A stretch of 64,000 bases of DNA from Ceratothoa steindachneri (lineage: Eukaryota > Arthropoda > Malacostraca > Isopoda > Cymothoidae), in NCBI GenBank assembly GCA_963969495.1, contig OZ018318.1, positions 173,050,040-173,114,039 of the forward strand. Direction: 5' to 3'. The notes below the pieces were generated by a model, which made no database searches, was not told the origin of the DNA, and saw only the letters and a program-made list of their open reading frames with translations. Below are positions 33,632 to 46,078 of the stretch, one piece after another. The translations under genes were made by a program, and so were the position numbers. Numbering within the stretch: position 1 is the stretch's first letter; every line of letters begins with the position of its first letter.

Positions 33632-34424
33632 CTATCCTGATAACCCCATTTGACTGGGTTCTCTTGTAGGTTCTCTCTTAGGTACAAATGCTGGTACCTC
33701 ATCCCTACTTTCTACTTCTTCCATCGTTACCCCATTTGGCTGGGTTTCCCTCGATGGTCCTTTCTTAGGTCCAGGCCGGGCTACAACTTCCTCGGCCTCT
33801 ATGAGATTCTCGATAGGTGCTCCCTCGAGTGCGAGCAATCTTTCCTTTTCTTCTCTCTCAACTCTTTCAGCTTGAGCAAGTTCTTTTCCCTCTGTATTCT
33901 TCTTTCATCGATTTCTTTTTTAATCTTTATTCTCCTTTCTTTCGACTCTTTTTTCCTCTTCATTCTCCTTTCCTCGGCTTCTTTTTCTGCTTTCGTTATT
34001 TCGTTTTCAAGGCGAGTTCTTCTTGCTTCATCTTCCAGCTCTATCTTTATTCTTCTTTCTTCATCTTCCCTTTCTATCCTTATTATGAATTCTTTTGCTT
34101 CTCTTTTCAACTGTCTTATTCTTTCGTTTGTCTTACTCCCTCTTGAGAATCTTTTTTCCTTTATTTCTATTTTCCGCTGTATTCAGGATTCTTCACTTTT
34201 GCGGTTCATCCGTATTTCCATTAACTCCCATTCTCTTTTATCCTCTCTTATTATATCCTCTGTTTCTCTCTTAAACTTTATTAATTCTTGTTGTTCTTCA
34301 CTATCCAAAACTCCTTTTTCCTCTTCGCAATCTATTCTGAGTTCTGCCATGACGTAGTCATTCATCTTTTTGCCTTCAAGTCCCAGACTTTGGGCTTGTT
34401 GGTAAAATCTTTCGACCGGATCCA
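33632..34424 (-). pseudogene. Gag-like coiled-coil protein of the LTR element
   Basis: From the ATG at 34424 the minus frame reads MDPVERFYQQAQSLGLEGKK and continues as a highly charged E/R/K-rich segment typical of a long coiled coil, as seen in the gag N-termini of some invertebrate Ty3/gypsy elements. A TGA at 34183-34185 interrupts it (a CGA-to-TGA change is plausible), and the same frame reopens to 33799. A frameshift near 33838 moves the sequence into a proline-rich part (APIENLIEAEEVVARPGPKK). The gene is therefore broken in this copy. The plus-strand 235-codon frame over the same DNA is a shadow of the biased codons. Confidence 0.65.
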
Positions 34425-34713
34425 TTTTTTGTGTTGGTCTGTCGATTTTTCCTTTCTGTATTCTCAGGTAATTATGCCACCACTCACCAGGTAGCACTTA
34501 GCATAACTTACCCTTAATTTCACTACTATGCTGATTGAAATACCCCTCCCGACAACAAATTTACGACGTTGCCTACCAATTACCTTTAGATGGTTACCAC
34601 CCCTAACTCTACCAATTTTCCTCTCGTCAATTATTCTCTTATTCCTGATATGATATTCCTTTACGTGTTGGCTCTTCCTTAATTAGACACTGCTGGGTTC
34701 TTTCTAATAACAA

Positions 34714-34731
34714 CCTACAAACCTGACACCA
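34714..34731 (-). promoter_or_regulatory. Candidate tRNA primer binding site
   Basis: The minus strand reads TGGTGTCAGGTTTGTAGG. TGG complements a tRNA CCA end and is placed just inside the 5' LTR, with an 11-nt gap. I have not identified the tRNA. Confidence 0.45.
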
Positions 34732-34742
34732 CTTTTATAATA

Positions 34743-36295
34743 TGTTAAACAATGCCCCCCCTTTTTGTTCTAAGAGTGCTAAGAGTGCTAATATATTGAT
34801 ATCTTAATATCTTAAAGAACAGAGCCGTTCCTCAACACGTAAGGATATAAGAGAAACGAACAATAATCCCAAAATAAACTTATATTTTAACTTTAACCAT
34901 TGAATACACAACATCTAAACATTAACTACAGCAATACTCTGAATATTATCATAAACAAGAATTAATTAAATTAGTTTGACCCTGAAAAATTGGTTAATTT
35001 CTCTACACACAACAATAATATAAGATTTAGGCTTACGTACCCTACTGGAATTTAAAGGGCCTCAGGAATGTTATTGACTCACGACGCGTTCCGACTAGCC
35101 AGATGTAGATGGGCGAGATCACACACTCGTTTGGCGAGGGTAGCAGCTTGGGGTCCACACGGTATGCCGGAGGGGGTGTTCTTCACGGACGGGAACAATT
35201 ACGGTGCTTTATGCAACACCAAAGTAGTCGTGGTCTCTCTGGCAAGAGGAAGTCGAACTTGGTTCTTAAACCAAGTTAACTTGGAGTGCGGTGTGACCAC
35301 CGAGTAACGAGCTCGAGGGGGAGCTTTTCTCCTTCGTTACTTAATTCCTCATGGACGAGGACTGAACTCAGGGAGGGTCTTCTTAAAGCACGAGGATCGA
35401 TGAAGGGCGTTACTCTGACGAGAATAAGTTACTTAAAGTTCGGTTTGGTAACAGATAACTAGCTCGAGGATGAGCTTCTTATTAGTTCCAGTCTTCTTCA
35501 AGGGCGAGTATAACGGAGGAAGATTTCTCTGACGAGAATAATTTGAACTTGGTTCCTTATCAAGTTAACTTATGAGTTCGGTGTGGCCACCGAGTAACGG
35601 GCTCGAGGGGGAGCCTTTTCCTTCTTCTTTTCTTAATTCCTCAAGGACGAGGAATACCATTGGTGTTTAAGGTGCACCAGGATATCAGGAGTCTCTCTGG
35701 CGAGAGTAAGTTGAACTAACAAAGTTAACTTATCGTTTGGTTTGATAACCAGGGACTAGCTCGAGGATGAGCTTCTTCTTAGCCCCTTAAGGTAGGTAGC
35801 CCTGCCTCTCTTGCAGGGTACTTCTTGGTCTGTCGAGCCAAGTACAATACTAATCCAGTCTAGGTAGCTCGGTTTTAATCGAGGACTTCGCCACCTGGAG
35901 TCTGACGTATACTACCTCAATTTTTCTCAGTGTTCCTTATTTATACCTAGTCACCCCACTGGGGGAGTGGTAAGGGGGGGAGGGGCTTGAGGACGGCCCC
36001 AAGAGAGTTCTTATGCCCAACGGTTTTTCCCACACGAGTCTTACATCGGCTCTTCGTTAGCCTTCGAGCTAGGAAGAAACACGTCTCCAATTTCTTATTT
36101 GACGTGAAACTGGATCTCACTCTCCTGGGGAAGATCTTGCATTTTGACCTTTAGGGTCATTCATGGCACCGAGTTGTGCGACGCTGTGGTTACGCTTTTG
36201 ACCCGCTGATGCCTTGGCCGGATGTCTTTGCGGTAACCGCCTTGTGACTCCACCAAGAGTGAACGGGGGAAGGGGGAAGTGACGATTGCCCTGCA
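34743..36295 (-). repeat. Right LTR (5' LTR of the minus-strand element)
   Basis: 1,553 bp and longer than the left LTR, because it keeps the roughly 80-bp segment near 36203-36282. It also has a 9-bp tandem duplication (AAGAGTGCT) near 34772. The palindrome array is present at about 35232-35845; some stems intact in one LTR are broken in the other, as expected for independent decay after insertion. Confidence 0.9.
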
Positions 36296-36300
36296 ATAAT

Positions 36301-39300
36301 AATAAAGTGCATTGCCTCATACGCTTAGACTAAGAACATAAATTCAAAAAAGGTCTTGAAATTATCCTTTTCTTTGCATAATTCGATAGAGTTATTTCAA
36401 GCACGACCTTGTTTTTTCATTAGATTGACTCCTGACAGGCCAACAAAATAACTGATTGATAAGCTATTTACGGCCCGCAACATACAATCAATTTTTGTTT
36501 ATATTCAAAGTATTACAGAAAAAAGTGTGTTACGAACAGCAGTTTATGTAAATATACACTTCTATTAGGCTTTCTCATTTCTGTTATATATTTTTATACG
36601 CAGTAACCTGCATAATGAACTCATATATTCATTGCAGATATTTCAGTAAATTAATGGCTGATACTTTCAAATATAGACTGACGCATTTGCGTGCAAATTA
36701 TTCTCATTTTTAATTATTTCTTCGCTTGTTATTAGTTTCATTTACTAATATATCTTATTCTGTACCATATTTAACAGAATATTAACGGATGAGAAATGAT
36801 GCAATAGAGTAAAATAATATTTCAACGGTATATGTATACAAAGTGCAGGGAGCAAATTCACTTAAAATTACTCATCTTCACTCTCTTGGTTTATATATCA
36901 CAGTCTGTTAGGTAGATGTTCGTCTGGAGTCATTTATCAATTCTATCAGTGAACAGAAGTTAATTATTCTGTAACCGGTTCGGTTCATTTATCCAATGGT
37001 AAGGTAGAACCTACAGGCTGGATTCTCATTAGAACGATGCTGAATATTCAGATACAGAATTTATATCATGGTTATTTGGGGAAGAGCTTAATTGTATGTT
37101 GTCCATTGTTTAATCAAAGGTGGAGTTGTAAACATTCAATTCAGCAAAGATATTATTATGTTCAAGTGTATCAACCAAGATCTTATTACGAATTACTCCT
37201 CCTGGTGGGCGAACTTAATAATTCTCTCGATTCTAAAAATTGATTAGAAAGAATTTAATGAGTTAGAAATAATTTGAATACAAATAAAGCTAAAGAATAT
37301 TGCATAAATATAGTGAAATATTAATTAAGAATTCAAAGTTATAAAGTACTATATGATATAATTAAATAAGATAAAGCCTTTTTACTCGGGAAAAAGTTCC
37401 GATACAAAATCAAGAGATAATTGAAGTTAAAACATACAAAACGATTATGGGTTATCACCTAATCAAATTGATCCGGGCCATCTAACTCTTTTTAGAATTA
37501 GATTTTAATTACGCAAAGCGTACTAAAGGAATTGCTTTTGATTTAAATTAGATGAATTTAAAACAACATATTAAGAGAAATAAAAGATCACTAACAACCT
37601 TAGAAAAAGCGACTCACATAGATACTTATGAGAATACTAAATGAATGGCGTGGTAAAGAGAGGGGCGAAAATGTTGTCCTCTTTTCTTTAAAAGAAGATG
37701 ATTGCACTTCTCAAGAACCGTACGAAAAGGTGATCTCAAAAATGAAAACCTCGAATCGAATTAATATTTGTCTGTGACAAATCCTGCAAGCATGAAGCCA
37801 TTATTCAAAAGTCTTTATTTTAATAATATTTAATATGTAGGCTAAGCCGTGGCCTCTTTCTAGCACAAGAACCACACGTGTCAACATGATTACGACGCTA
37901 ACTTTACAGTGAGATATAGCTTAGTATTATGACCTGTATGTAGTCCTAAAGCCTTAACTCTTTATGTGACCTGTCTTCCTAACTCCTTTCTCCTCACAGT
38001 TTAATTAATGTACTGATACGTGTTTTTATACTATCCCCATAAGTGGGATAGCTACAGTACAGGGAATATTGGCTGCAAGAGGTTCTTAGTGAATGGCAAT
38101 TATTAACCGAATACAAGCAACCCCTTCAGGCTCTTTGCCTCGTTAACAAGGAAATTGTTAACGTTAATATTTTGGCAGGCTGCAACTACATGTACCTTAG
38201 TTTGAGCTAATTGGATAAGAGGAAGGAAATGTCGTTATATCCTTTTTTTTAATCCCTTTTCTTCAAATAAATATAATATTTGCAGTTGTTAAAAATAGTT
38301 ATCAAATATTACTATATTTTTACTTTCTTGTAATTGGATACATTTATGATATGAATCTGTTGGAAACTGAATTTCATGAAACTTCACGGGATTTTTTTTT
38401 TTTATATAAAGTACTTATTTTCTTTGCTATAGTTTTGAATCTGAGGTGAAATGGTTGATTCGAAACCCTGCAAAATCCTACTTCCAATTGTCAATGGTGA
38501 AGTAATATTGCTTGTTACCACATTACCAGCTTGAAACTAGCATCTCTTAGTATTATGTACGAGTATTTGCGATTTGTTATTTATGCAAGATTAAAATCTC
38601 ATTCGAAAGGAAAAATAGTAGTTATTTAAATTAAAACGCATATACAATTGCATGAGATAAATTTAGGTATTTATTGTAAAGAGTATGATATATGGCCTGA
38701 TTCGCAAAAGAAATAACATTTTAAATATAAAGATGGTTAAATTGTGTAATGTTAATTTTTTAAGTTCATGATAATTCTAGGTAATAGTTATTCACGAAAA
38801 CGCAGAAAACTCTCTCGAATGGAATCCAGTTAGCAGAATGGGTTTTCTGAGATCCAGTAAGTAATGTATCAGTAGAAGTGATTGAAGAAACAAATGAATC
38901 ATTTCATATCTGTAACATTTTAGCAACTAATAAGCTTAAGACAGCGTTTTCATTACAAATATAATTACTCAGAAAATATATTTTGAACAAACACATTTTG
39001 ATTCTATTATCTTCTAAGCTTTAGTTTTTGTATATTTTTACTAGAAATAAATATAAAATTAAACAGTACTTATGATATAAGCCTGGATTTTGTGGCAATA
39101 AAAATCACTTTAACTTTTATATTAGACCAATTTCATAACATGAAATTTACATTCAAAATTTTGCATTTCTCAAAATACTTAGTCGGAATTTTGGAATTTA
39201 AGGTTTCCAAAATTTTTTTACGAGCTTTTAATTGCTATCGACTTTATTTTTATAATAAATTTATTTTGAGTTTATAATAATATTACAAATTGGCGTCGAT

Positions 39301-39384
39301 GAGCTGTTATGAGAATTCTAACATGTTTAAAGAGAGAATGTGTAGGAGGAAAAGAACGATCGGAAAATAAGTAAGCGACGAAGA
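36301..39384. other. AT-rich spacer, nothing recognised
   Basis: No exon with good splice sites, no transposon ends and no coding-like frame. Confidence 0.5.
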
Positions 39385-39450
39385 GGTGACAAATTCGAAC
39401 CAAAGAAGATGCGCCGAAAAGGCTAGTGGTTCGAAACGTAGTCCACTCGG
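39385..39450 (+). other. Retroelement-tail-like motif
   Basis: The pattern AAGAAGATGCGCCGAAAAGG followed by GGTTCGAAACG and GTC resembles decayed hammerhead-like tails of retroelements. GAA, a two-pair helix around GTA and GTC are present at 39433-39443, but the CUGANGA core is not. Confidence 0.2.
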
Positions 39451-40039
39451 CCATCACTGTATGTTAAAATAAGTCTCAGTTCATGTAGAGCCTATAAGCC
39501 GCCCGTTTCATACTCGTTAATCTACATGGTCACTGGGATTTCTCACAACGCAACCTTGAGTCAGATATTGGTGTACCCAATGGTGACATTCATGTTCAAG
39601 CGCTGAATCATTTCAAAACAAAATAAATTCAGGAAAACCACCGGTGTGCCACTGGTGGTTCAATATGTAGTAATAATGTTCATGATGTAAGATATGATTA
39701 AGGGTGCTTTTATTACTCAATTATTATATTGAGTAATTTCTTGTATCTGGCAACTTTACATAATGGTTTTCAACCACAACTTAGTTTAAATTATTAAAAA
39801 GGTAATTCTTGACATAATTTTGTAAAATCTTATCGTCAGATGAATTAAACATTTTATTTGTATATATTTTAATATATTAATTGAGGCCCAATTTGAATTT
39901 AGAGAGGGTGTTGGCCCTTTTGCTGCATTAAGGTTTCTCATACATAACTTCGAGTCGTCAAATGATCGCGCTCATGAGGCTAAACTTGATTCATCAGAGT
40001 TCAGTAACGCTTTCGACCATGAAACCATAAAGGTCTTCT

Positions 40040-41045
40040 CAACATTCAAAAGGATTTGAGGATTGGTGGTAATTTCGTTACAATTCCACCTGCACAGAAA
40101 ACACAGGTACTTGACTGTTGTCCAAAGAAAAAGCTCACCATCTTCAGATCAGCTGATTATAATGAAGTTTATTCATACTTCTCCTTCAGTGTAGTCAAAT
40201 GAGTAAAGCGTACAGGAATATTTGTTGCCCTTGTGTGCAGAAAACATTTCAGCGATCGCTTGCTGCTATCAATGAACAGTTTCCAATCCAATCTTTGGAT
40301 TGGTACTCTTGCACTCCAAGTTTGTGCTGAAGTTTGACGATATTTGTACAGTACAACAAGTCCTCCTCATCAGAGATTAAATGGAGGTACTCCTGATGCC
40401 TATTGCGGTAGAAGATGATGTGAGAAGTGTCAAAGAGGTTTTTTTTCCATAATTGTTGATGCCAACAGTTCGGCATAGTGCTTTGTAAAGTTGAAATTGA
40501 GAAATTGATCGTTTAGATCCTTTTGAGAAAATGGATGTGGAAAAACGTCGCCAAAAACATCCTCTTGCTCTTAATTTTCTTCAACACAGGACGAATCTTC
40601 GTGACTAATATCAGAAAGTTCTCCAAAGACAGGCAATGAAATTTCATCGCATTGAGGTACAGTACGACTTGCTGATAGAAGATCAGGATATTTGAGGCTG
40701 CTCAGGCTACTTATGATTATCTCAGTCCAATTAATAGCACAGAAGTAATAGTTCGTATCATGGTTTGTCGCCAATCTCAAAAATATGAAATTTTCAAAGT
40801 TCAAAGAACTCTTTGTGACCTTGGTCCAATATTGCAGATAATTAGTGTATGTCTTTCATATCATCTGTGGCGCTGACCAAGCTTTATCCTGTTCGCAAAG
40901 TTTCATACCAAAATAGAAAGGCAAGCAAGCTTTATAAACTTGCGCTATGATTCCTGTAAGGAACAACAGTGTTTTTACAGCAGATGTGGAAGAATTCGTC
41001 ATGCCTATTTTTGCAAGATCTTCTGGCCCAATCCACTTCATTCAC
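40040..41045 (-). pseudogene. Pseudogene of an uncharacterised arthropod protein (N-terminal to middle)
   Basis: Successive minus frames read KWIGPEDLAKIGMTNSS (41041), a short gap, CDEISLPVFGELSDISHED (near 40640), VFGDVFPHPFSQKDLND (near 40530), FYRNRHQEYLHLISDEED (40390), LQHKLGVQEYQSKDW (40320), LFIDSSKRSLK (near 40260) and a degraded LKMVSFFFGQQ block (40150). I know this order from hypothetical proteins scattered in arthropod genomes, often multicopy, so it may itself be transposon-derived. Stops and frameshifts occur between blocks. A fragment of the same family, covering the following part, lies at 62580-63130 on the other strand. Confidence 0.6.
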
Positions 41046-43009
41046 CTGTAAAATAAAAATGACAGTTAGAAAAATAGCCATTGGAAAAGTTTGCGAATTC
41101 GTTTATTTCTCGAAATAAGAAAGATTTTTACTTCGTATATAGAGAAAATACCCATACAGGAAAAAAACCCGCAAAAATATCATGTGGCGATAAATAAAAA
41201 GGTTGATCTGATGGAGCAAATCCTTTGTGGATTTTGGATTCATCGCATAAAATTATCTTAATTCAGCTAAAAGAATTAGACAATAAAGTTGGTATTGGTC
41301 AATGTAATCCTCTCCACCAAAATCAATCATAATACGCTTAAACGTTAAAGAAGTTTTTAATTGAATGGAAGAGCGCTTACAATTGCAAACAGTGCAAATG
41401 ATCTCACAAAGATGTAAGAAGGGGTTTGAGTCATTGTATTTATGGGATTTTCAAAGAGTTTGACGATGGTAGGAAGTATCTACCGGGGGAAAATGTATGG
41501 ATTGTTCCGTAAATCGCTAACATTCGTAGGTAAAGCTGGCAAAATAGTTTAACAAATCGAATTATTTTATTTATTCTATACTCTAAAAATATTAATACCC
41601 AGCCATTTATAAAATTGATAAATCAGACTCAAATCATTATAGAAAATTGCCAAACTTAAATTAATTTTGTTTTTCAGTTCTAAATTTATTAGTTTTTCCT
41701 CTGTAATTTATTTAAAAATGTGCATACCTTTACAGTAAAATATTTCATTAAGTTATTTATTTTCTAAGATTAGATATATAAGGCCCTCAAATACTTAAAT
41801 AATGGTCTTAAGGCTTGTAATTCATCATTCATTTTTTTTAAAATTGATCGTGCAACTTTACCAAGATATTCCAAGTTATTAAATTATTAGCTGGAAAAAG
41901 TTGAGCTTTTACTTTAGACAATTAAAAATAATTTTTTTTTTCCCTTACCTAAACTATTATGAACTAGAGAATTTAACTAAATTTACTCAAAACTTAACCT
42001 TAACTCTCCTAACCCAACTTCATGGAAAGCTACTAGCCTTTATCGAGTCGAAAAGAAGTTAACCTAACCTAAACAGAACTAAACTAACCCCACTAATATG
42101 GATACCTAAATATAGCCAAAACATTAAATAAAAGACCCCAAATTAACTTAATATAACTGAATGTGACTTAACTGAACCTTATCTACACAATATCATCAAA
42201 TATTTTTAAAATATAAAATATTCCATTGATTGCATTTTAATGGATACAAAATATCTGATCAGAAGGCGTCGAACTTGCCAGCATTAGTAAAGGCCAATTA
42301 GCGCTGCCTGTAAATCTTTAGTTATGGAATTTGGTGGCACCGAATTAATTTCACTTAACCACGGTTGAATCACCCAAATTTTTCATGTTTTAAATTTATT
42401 TTGAGATGGAATTCATAATAGATTAACAGGTTTAGTTTTTGACTAAAAAGACTGCAAAGAAAAACTTGCTTTCTTTGAATTACACTGCCATACTGTGGAG
42501 AGTTCCCCACACTATCACTTCATGCAGTTTAAATAGCTGTAGTTATTTAGTTGCACAAATCATTTTTTGCCCTAAATTCATCATTTTGATAAAGTCCTTT
42601 TAATGAAACTTGACTTCGATTCGTTGTTATTATGGCAAATTCCCAAGAGTTGCACACTTCCATCGATCTTTTCACACTTCAATTTTGTACCTTCCACACT
42701 GCTTCCCTTACCCAATCTGTCACACACTTTATTTCACTAACCTAATATTTCACATCTTTCTCTATCTTTGAAACAGAGGTGAAATCAGTAATCCGCCCAT
42801 GCCACGAAGTTGAATGCATACCTCTTCAATGCGTAGTTACGAAGGTAAATGTGTAGAATCTGGGGCTGGAAGGTTCAGAATAGGACCTCCAAATGTCTAG
42901 AAGAAATATTTCCTTACTTTTTAAGGGAGGTGGTCTTAATTTGACTGAATTAAAGGCTGAAAGCTTAAAAGATGTAAAAAACAGTAAATAAACATTCTTA
43001 AAATAACAG
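41046..43009. other. AT-rich spacer with AACCTAACC-type runs
   Basis: Near 41980-42120 the sequence is rich in AACCTAAC and TTAACCT words, common in arthropod intergenic DNA. No gene is visible. Confidence 0.45.
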
Positions 43010-43117
43010 AATTTAGAAGGACCAAAAAATCTTATTTTTTCGCCCGAGGATGATCCAAGAAATGTAGAGAAGGGAGAATATAAAATTACAGAGGATGGAA
43101 CCGTAAACGTAAAAGAG
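43010..43117 (+). other. Candidate internal exon, function unknown
   Basis: 108 bp (36 codons) between an acceptor ending AATAACAG and a donor GTAATTTG. It encodes NLEGPKNLIFSPEDD, then RNVEKGEYKITEDGTVNVKE, a hydrophilic and protein-like sequence without a recognised domain. Its phase does not join directly to the exon at 44221. This could be chance. Confidence 0.25.
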
Positions 43118-44220
43118 GTAATTTGATTGGGTATTATTCCTCAAATTCTCTTTTATGTTATATTATGATGGCTCATACAATGGGGCATCTGAATGCCTAA
43201 AGACACAGAGTGGCAATCTGAAAGTGACCTAATAGGGCAGAATGGCGGATGAGGTAGTAGCTCCAACGATAAAGTTATTTACTCTATCTCAGAATACACG
43301 CGTTAAGTGCGGTCGTTCATTGTTTCGCAGAAACAAACCTTATTTTCAGTTGATCTGAGAAAGATGCTTTCGAATAAGTTCCCCTCAACTTCTCCTCCTC
43401 GTTGTGCAGCGTATACGTCATCATTTTCTCTTTACTCAATCTGATAAACTTTCATTAGGTTAGGATAAGAATTCTGTAACAAATGGCACTATTTTGAGGA
43501 ATAAATTCTATATTTGTACTGTGTTTTCTTTATACACCAAATTTTGATTCATATAATTAAGCCTCACTTGGCTTCCTTACTCTATAGTAAATTTTGAGTA
43601 ATAATCTTTTCTTTGTCGGTTTTTTTTGTTCCTTCTTCCCCCAAGTTATAAAAAAACATATAGTGTCTTCATTTCAAAACATTTAATTGTGGAGGCAGCA
43701 ATAGTCCATTAATACCTTACCAATGGTTCTTAGAATTTAAAAAGAGTGGCATCCATCTGTCTCTGCTCTTAGTTGATGCCTCAAGTTCACGCAAGAACTA
43801 CATGACTAAATTCAAAGGATTTTTAGGGAATTTTAACTTTTTTTATCACTTCAACTTGATAAATCATAGATAAGTATACTATAGTAATCTTTTCTTAAAA
43901 CCACAGTCGCGATAACTCACTACAAACATTAGATCTACCATATTTGGCTCTGTTTATGCCAACGTTTACAATTTTTTTTGTTTTTTACAGCCAAATGCAC
44001 TTCATACTCATTTATGTTGAACGATAAAATGTAGCTTCTGGAAGAGATAAGTTTTCTGTTGATGGCTTAAACAAGACTTATATTATTCTATTTAAATACT
44101 TTCATTTAGGGCCATTTATACGTGTTCTGTATATCCAACGGTAAAAGAAAGAGAGAGTATTCTTGCATCCCTCAACCATTGGAGAGTGTTATATACATTA
44201 GCTAGTTATTATTTATGCAG

Positions 44221-44441
44221 ATGTAGAACTAGATACAGAGGAAAATGTAGACAAATACAGCGTATGGACGCTTTTTGAGGGCAAGACCTGCAATGTCCAC
44301 CACAGCAACGTCGAAGAGCTGAAGTCTTACTTCAACAGTGTGTGGGTCGGCATGAGGAAAGACTTCGTTCATAACGTGTGCACGGCCATCGGGTCTAGCG
44401 TCATGTGCGTGCTCGCCGCCAACTGCGGCCACATTGATTAA
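44221..44441 (+). CDS. Terminal exon of a mariner/Tc1-like transposase-derived protein
   Basis: After an acceptor (TTATTTATGCAG, ending 44220) the frame encodes VELDTEENVDKYSVWTLF, EELKSYFNSVWVGM, DFVHNVCTAIGSSVMCVL and AANCGHID, then TAA at 44439. The pattern of a helix, W-xxM, a helix with C at regular places and a closing G-H-I is the C-terminal end of mariner/Tc1-type transposases. Unlike the other copies it is unbroken, with high GC and third-position C/G codons, and an AATAAA signal lies about 30 bp downstream (44470). Earlier exons are not visible. It may be the end of a domesticated transposase gene or of a recently active copy with an intron. Confidence 0.55.
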
Positions 44442-44465
44442 TATAAACACACATTTATATGTTCA

Positions 44466-44476
44466 AATAATAAAAA
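44466..44476 (+). terminator. Polyadenylation signal for the 44221 exon
   Basis: AATAAA lies about 27-30 bp after the stop codon of the transposase-like terminal exon, consistent with a short 3' UTR. Confidence 0.4.
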
Positions 44477-46078
44477 CTTGTCTAACTGCATCAAAACTAG
44501 CACTGTTCTTTGTTTAGAACGTCCTATTGAGTGTAAGAAGTGTTTTGCAATACCCGGTATAAATGCGATAGTATCATTTCTTATCCCTTTCTTTTCGGAA
44601 ACTCATATTTTCAATCGACGGTTTTTCGTATCTTATTGAGATTTTGTTAACGTCTACTGGAGGTAATATTGAACACACCTCTTTTCCTCGGATAGGGGGC
44701 AGGGCCCCCTCTATACAGTTTATTTCAAATGATTACAAGACATCATTCCAAACACTTGATAGACTTGTATGAAAAGGTTGTTTGTTCTTTATTAAAGACG
44801 GTTCGGTAACAAAGTTTCTTCAAACAATAAGAAACCAAAAGGAATGAAAAGAAAGATATATAGTTAAAAGCTATTTTTTTATACTTTTCTACTCTTACAT
44901 TTATTAATTTCATTTATACATCTTACTTTCTCACGGTTAAAACTTATTTAAACATTTAAAGTATCTATAATCAATATAATTGGCGTTATTCTTAATTAAA
45001 AGACCATGTTGATTAGAAGCAATAAGTTATTGGAAATATTTTTTGATTACTCACTCGTCTTTCCATTGTGAAATTTATTTCGTCCTTTCGGTTATCATTA
45101 ATCGATGATTTAAAAAGAACTGTTTGACAATTAATATGTACACTTGAGGGTATAAATAATGCGTCCTCCTTAATGGTAAATATGTATAGCTGGAAATACC
45201 GAATCACAATCATACCTAACTCTTCCAACCATTCTAAACAGTTACCAGGAGTACCTAATAATAATAATATTGGTAGTAGAAAATTTTACGTTGAAGCGGA
45301 TTAGAAAATTAACACTTGAAATGACGAAGGGGAAACAAGGAATAAAAGTAAACCTCTAAATTCCATATTGCTGCTTCTGGTTTGTCCATTTAGCAAAATA
45401 AAAGAGAAACAAAATTGAAAATATTTTTCACGATTAGAGGAGAAACAATTTTTGTTCCATCAAAAAGAGGGCGGGAGATGGGGCTGCAAGTTTATCCCCT
45501 TCCAAATTTTTTATCATCATCACCACTAATCATCATCATCACCACTAACTCTATAATTTAAAAGGGGATTTTTTGGAGTATTTGAATAAAAATTTAATCT
45601 TAGTATGGATATGACTTATGTTTTTTTATCAAAGTTATTTCTAATAATTCTTTTATAATATCAAAAAACAAAACGATGAAGTTTAGAAATAAATATAAGT
45701 ATCGAAATTTTGTGAATTTTTTAAAGTCCAAAGAATTACAAATGGTGAAGTTCAGAAAATTTATTTTTATATATCTTCTATAACGTCATATTTTGAAAAG
45801 GGGGAAATTTAGTTTAGAGTTCCTTTTTAAAATTATTATAATTGGCGAAGTTCAGAAAATTTATAAAAATTTAACCATGGCTGCTTTTTTTTAGATTTTA
45901 AATTTTAATCTTAGTAGCGAAGCCTTTGCCTGGTTAACTGATGCTTTAAGAGTTAAAAAATACCGGTCATTTTATCTAACTTTAATTAAAGTATAAATTG
46001 AATAAACGATTCAATATAGGTTATTAATGTATTTATCCTAACATTTCGTCAATACCTACTTATTAAAATATATTTGAA
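44477..46078. other. AT-rich spacer, weak internal repeats
   Basis: An (ATC)n-like stretch lies at about 45520-45548, and the phrase GAAGTTCAGAAAATTTAT recurs near 45747 and 45848, with a weaker copy near 45678. No gene is visible. A compact GC palindrome (GGGGGC/GCCCCC) sits at about 44692-44712. Confidence 0.4.

Larger units (their letters stand above)
31200..36295 (-). mobile_element. Complete non-autonomous LTR retrotransposon
   Basis: Two long terminal repeats (31200-32672 and 34743-36295), each beginning TGT and ending CA, enclose a 2.07-kb internal region. The 5-bp flanks are identical (ATAAT at 31195-31199 and 36296-36300), although they lie in AAT-rich DNA. Orientation is minus: a candidate primer binding site starting TGGTGTCAGG (34731 down to 34714) lies 11 nt inside the right LTR, and a short polypurine tract GGGAGGTG (32680-32673, minus) abuts the left LTR. 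The internal part holds a gag-like coiled-coil frame and a second unrecognised domain but no protease, RT, RNase H or integrase. The element would have depended on enzymes supplied by a relative. Confidence 0.88.

Noticed and set aside
33650..34357. 235-codon plus-strand frame, Ser/Phe/Leu-rich
   Set aside because: It is the antisense of the charged gag coiled coil on the minus strand; codon bias of the real frame keeps the complement open.
44692..44712. GC-rich palindrome as a terminator or regulatory hairpin
   Set aside because: Isolated 7-bp stem in a eukaryotic context without a gene that would use it.
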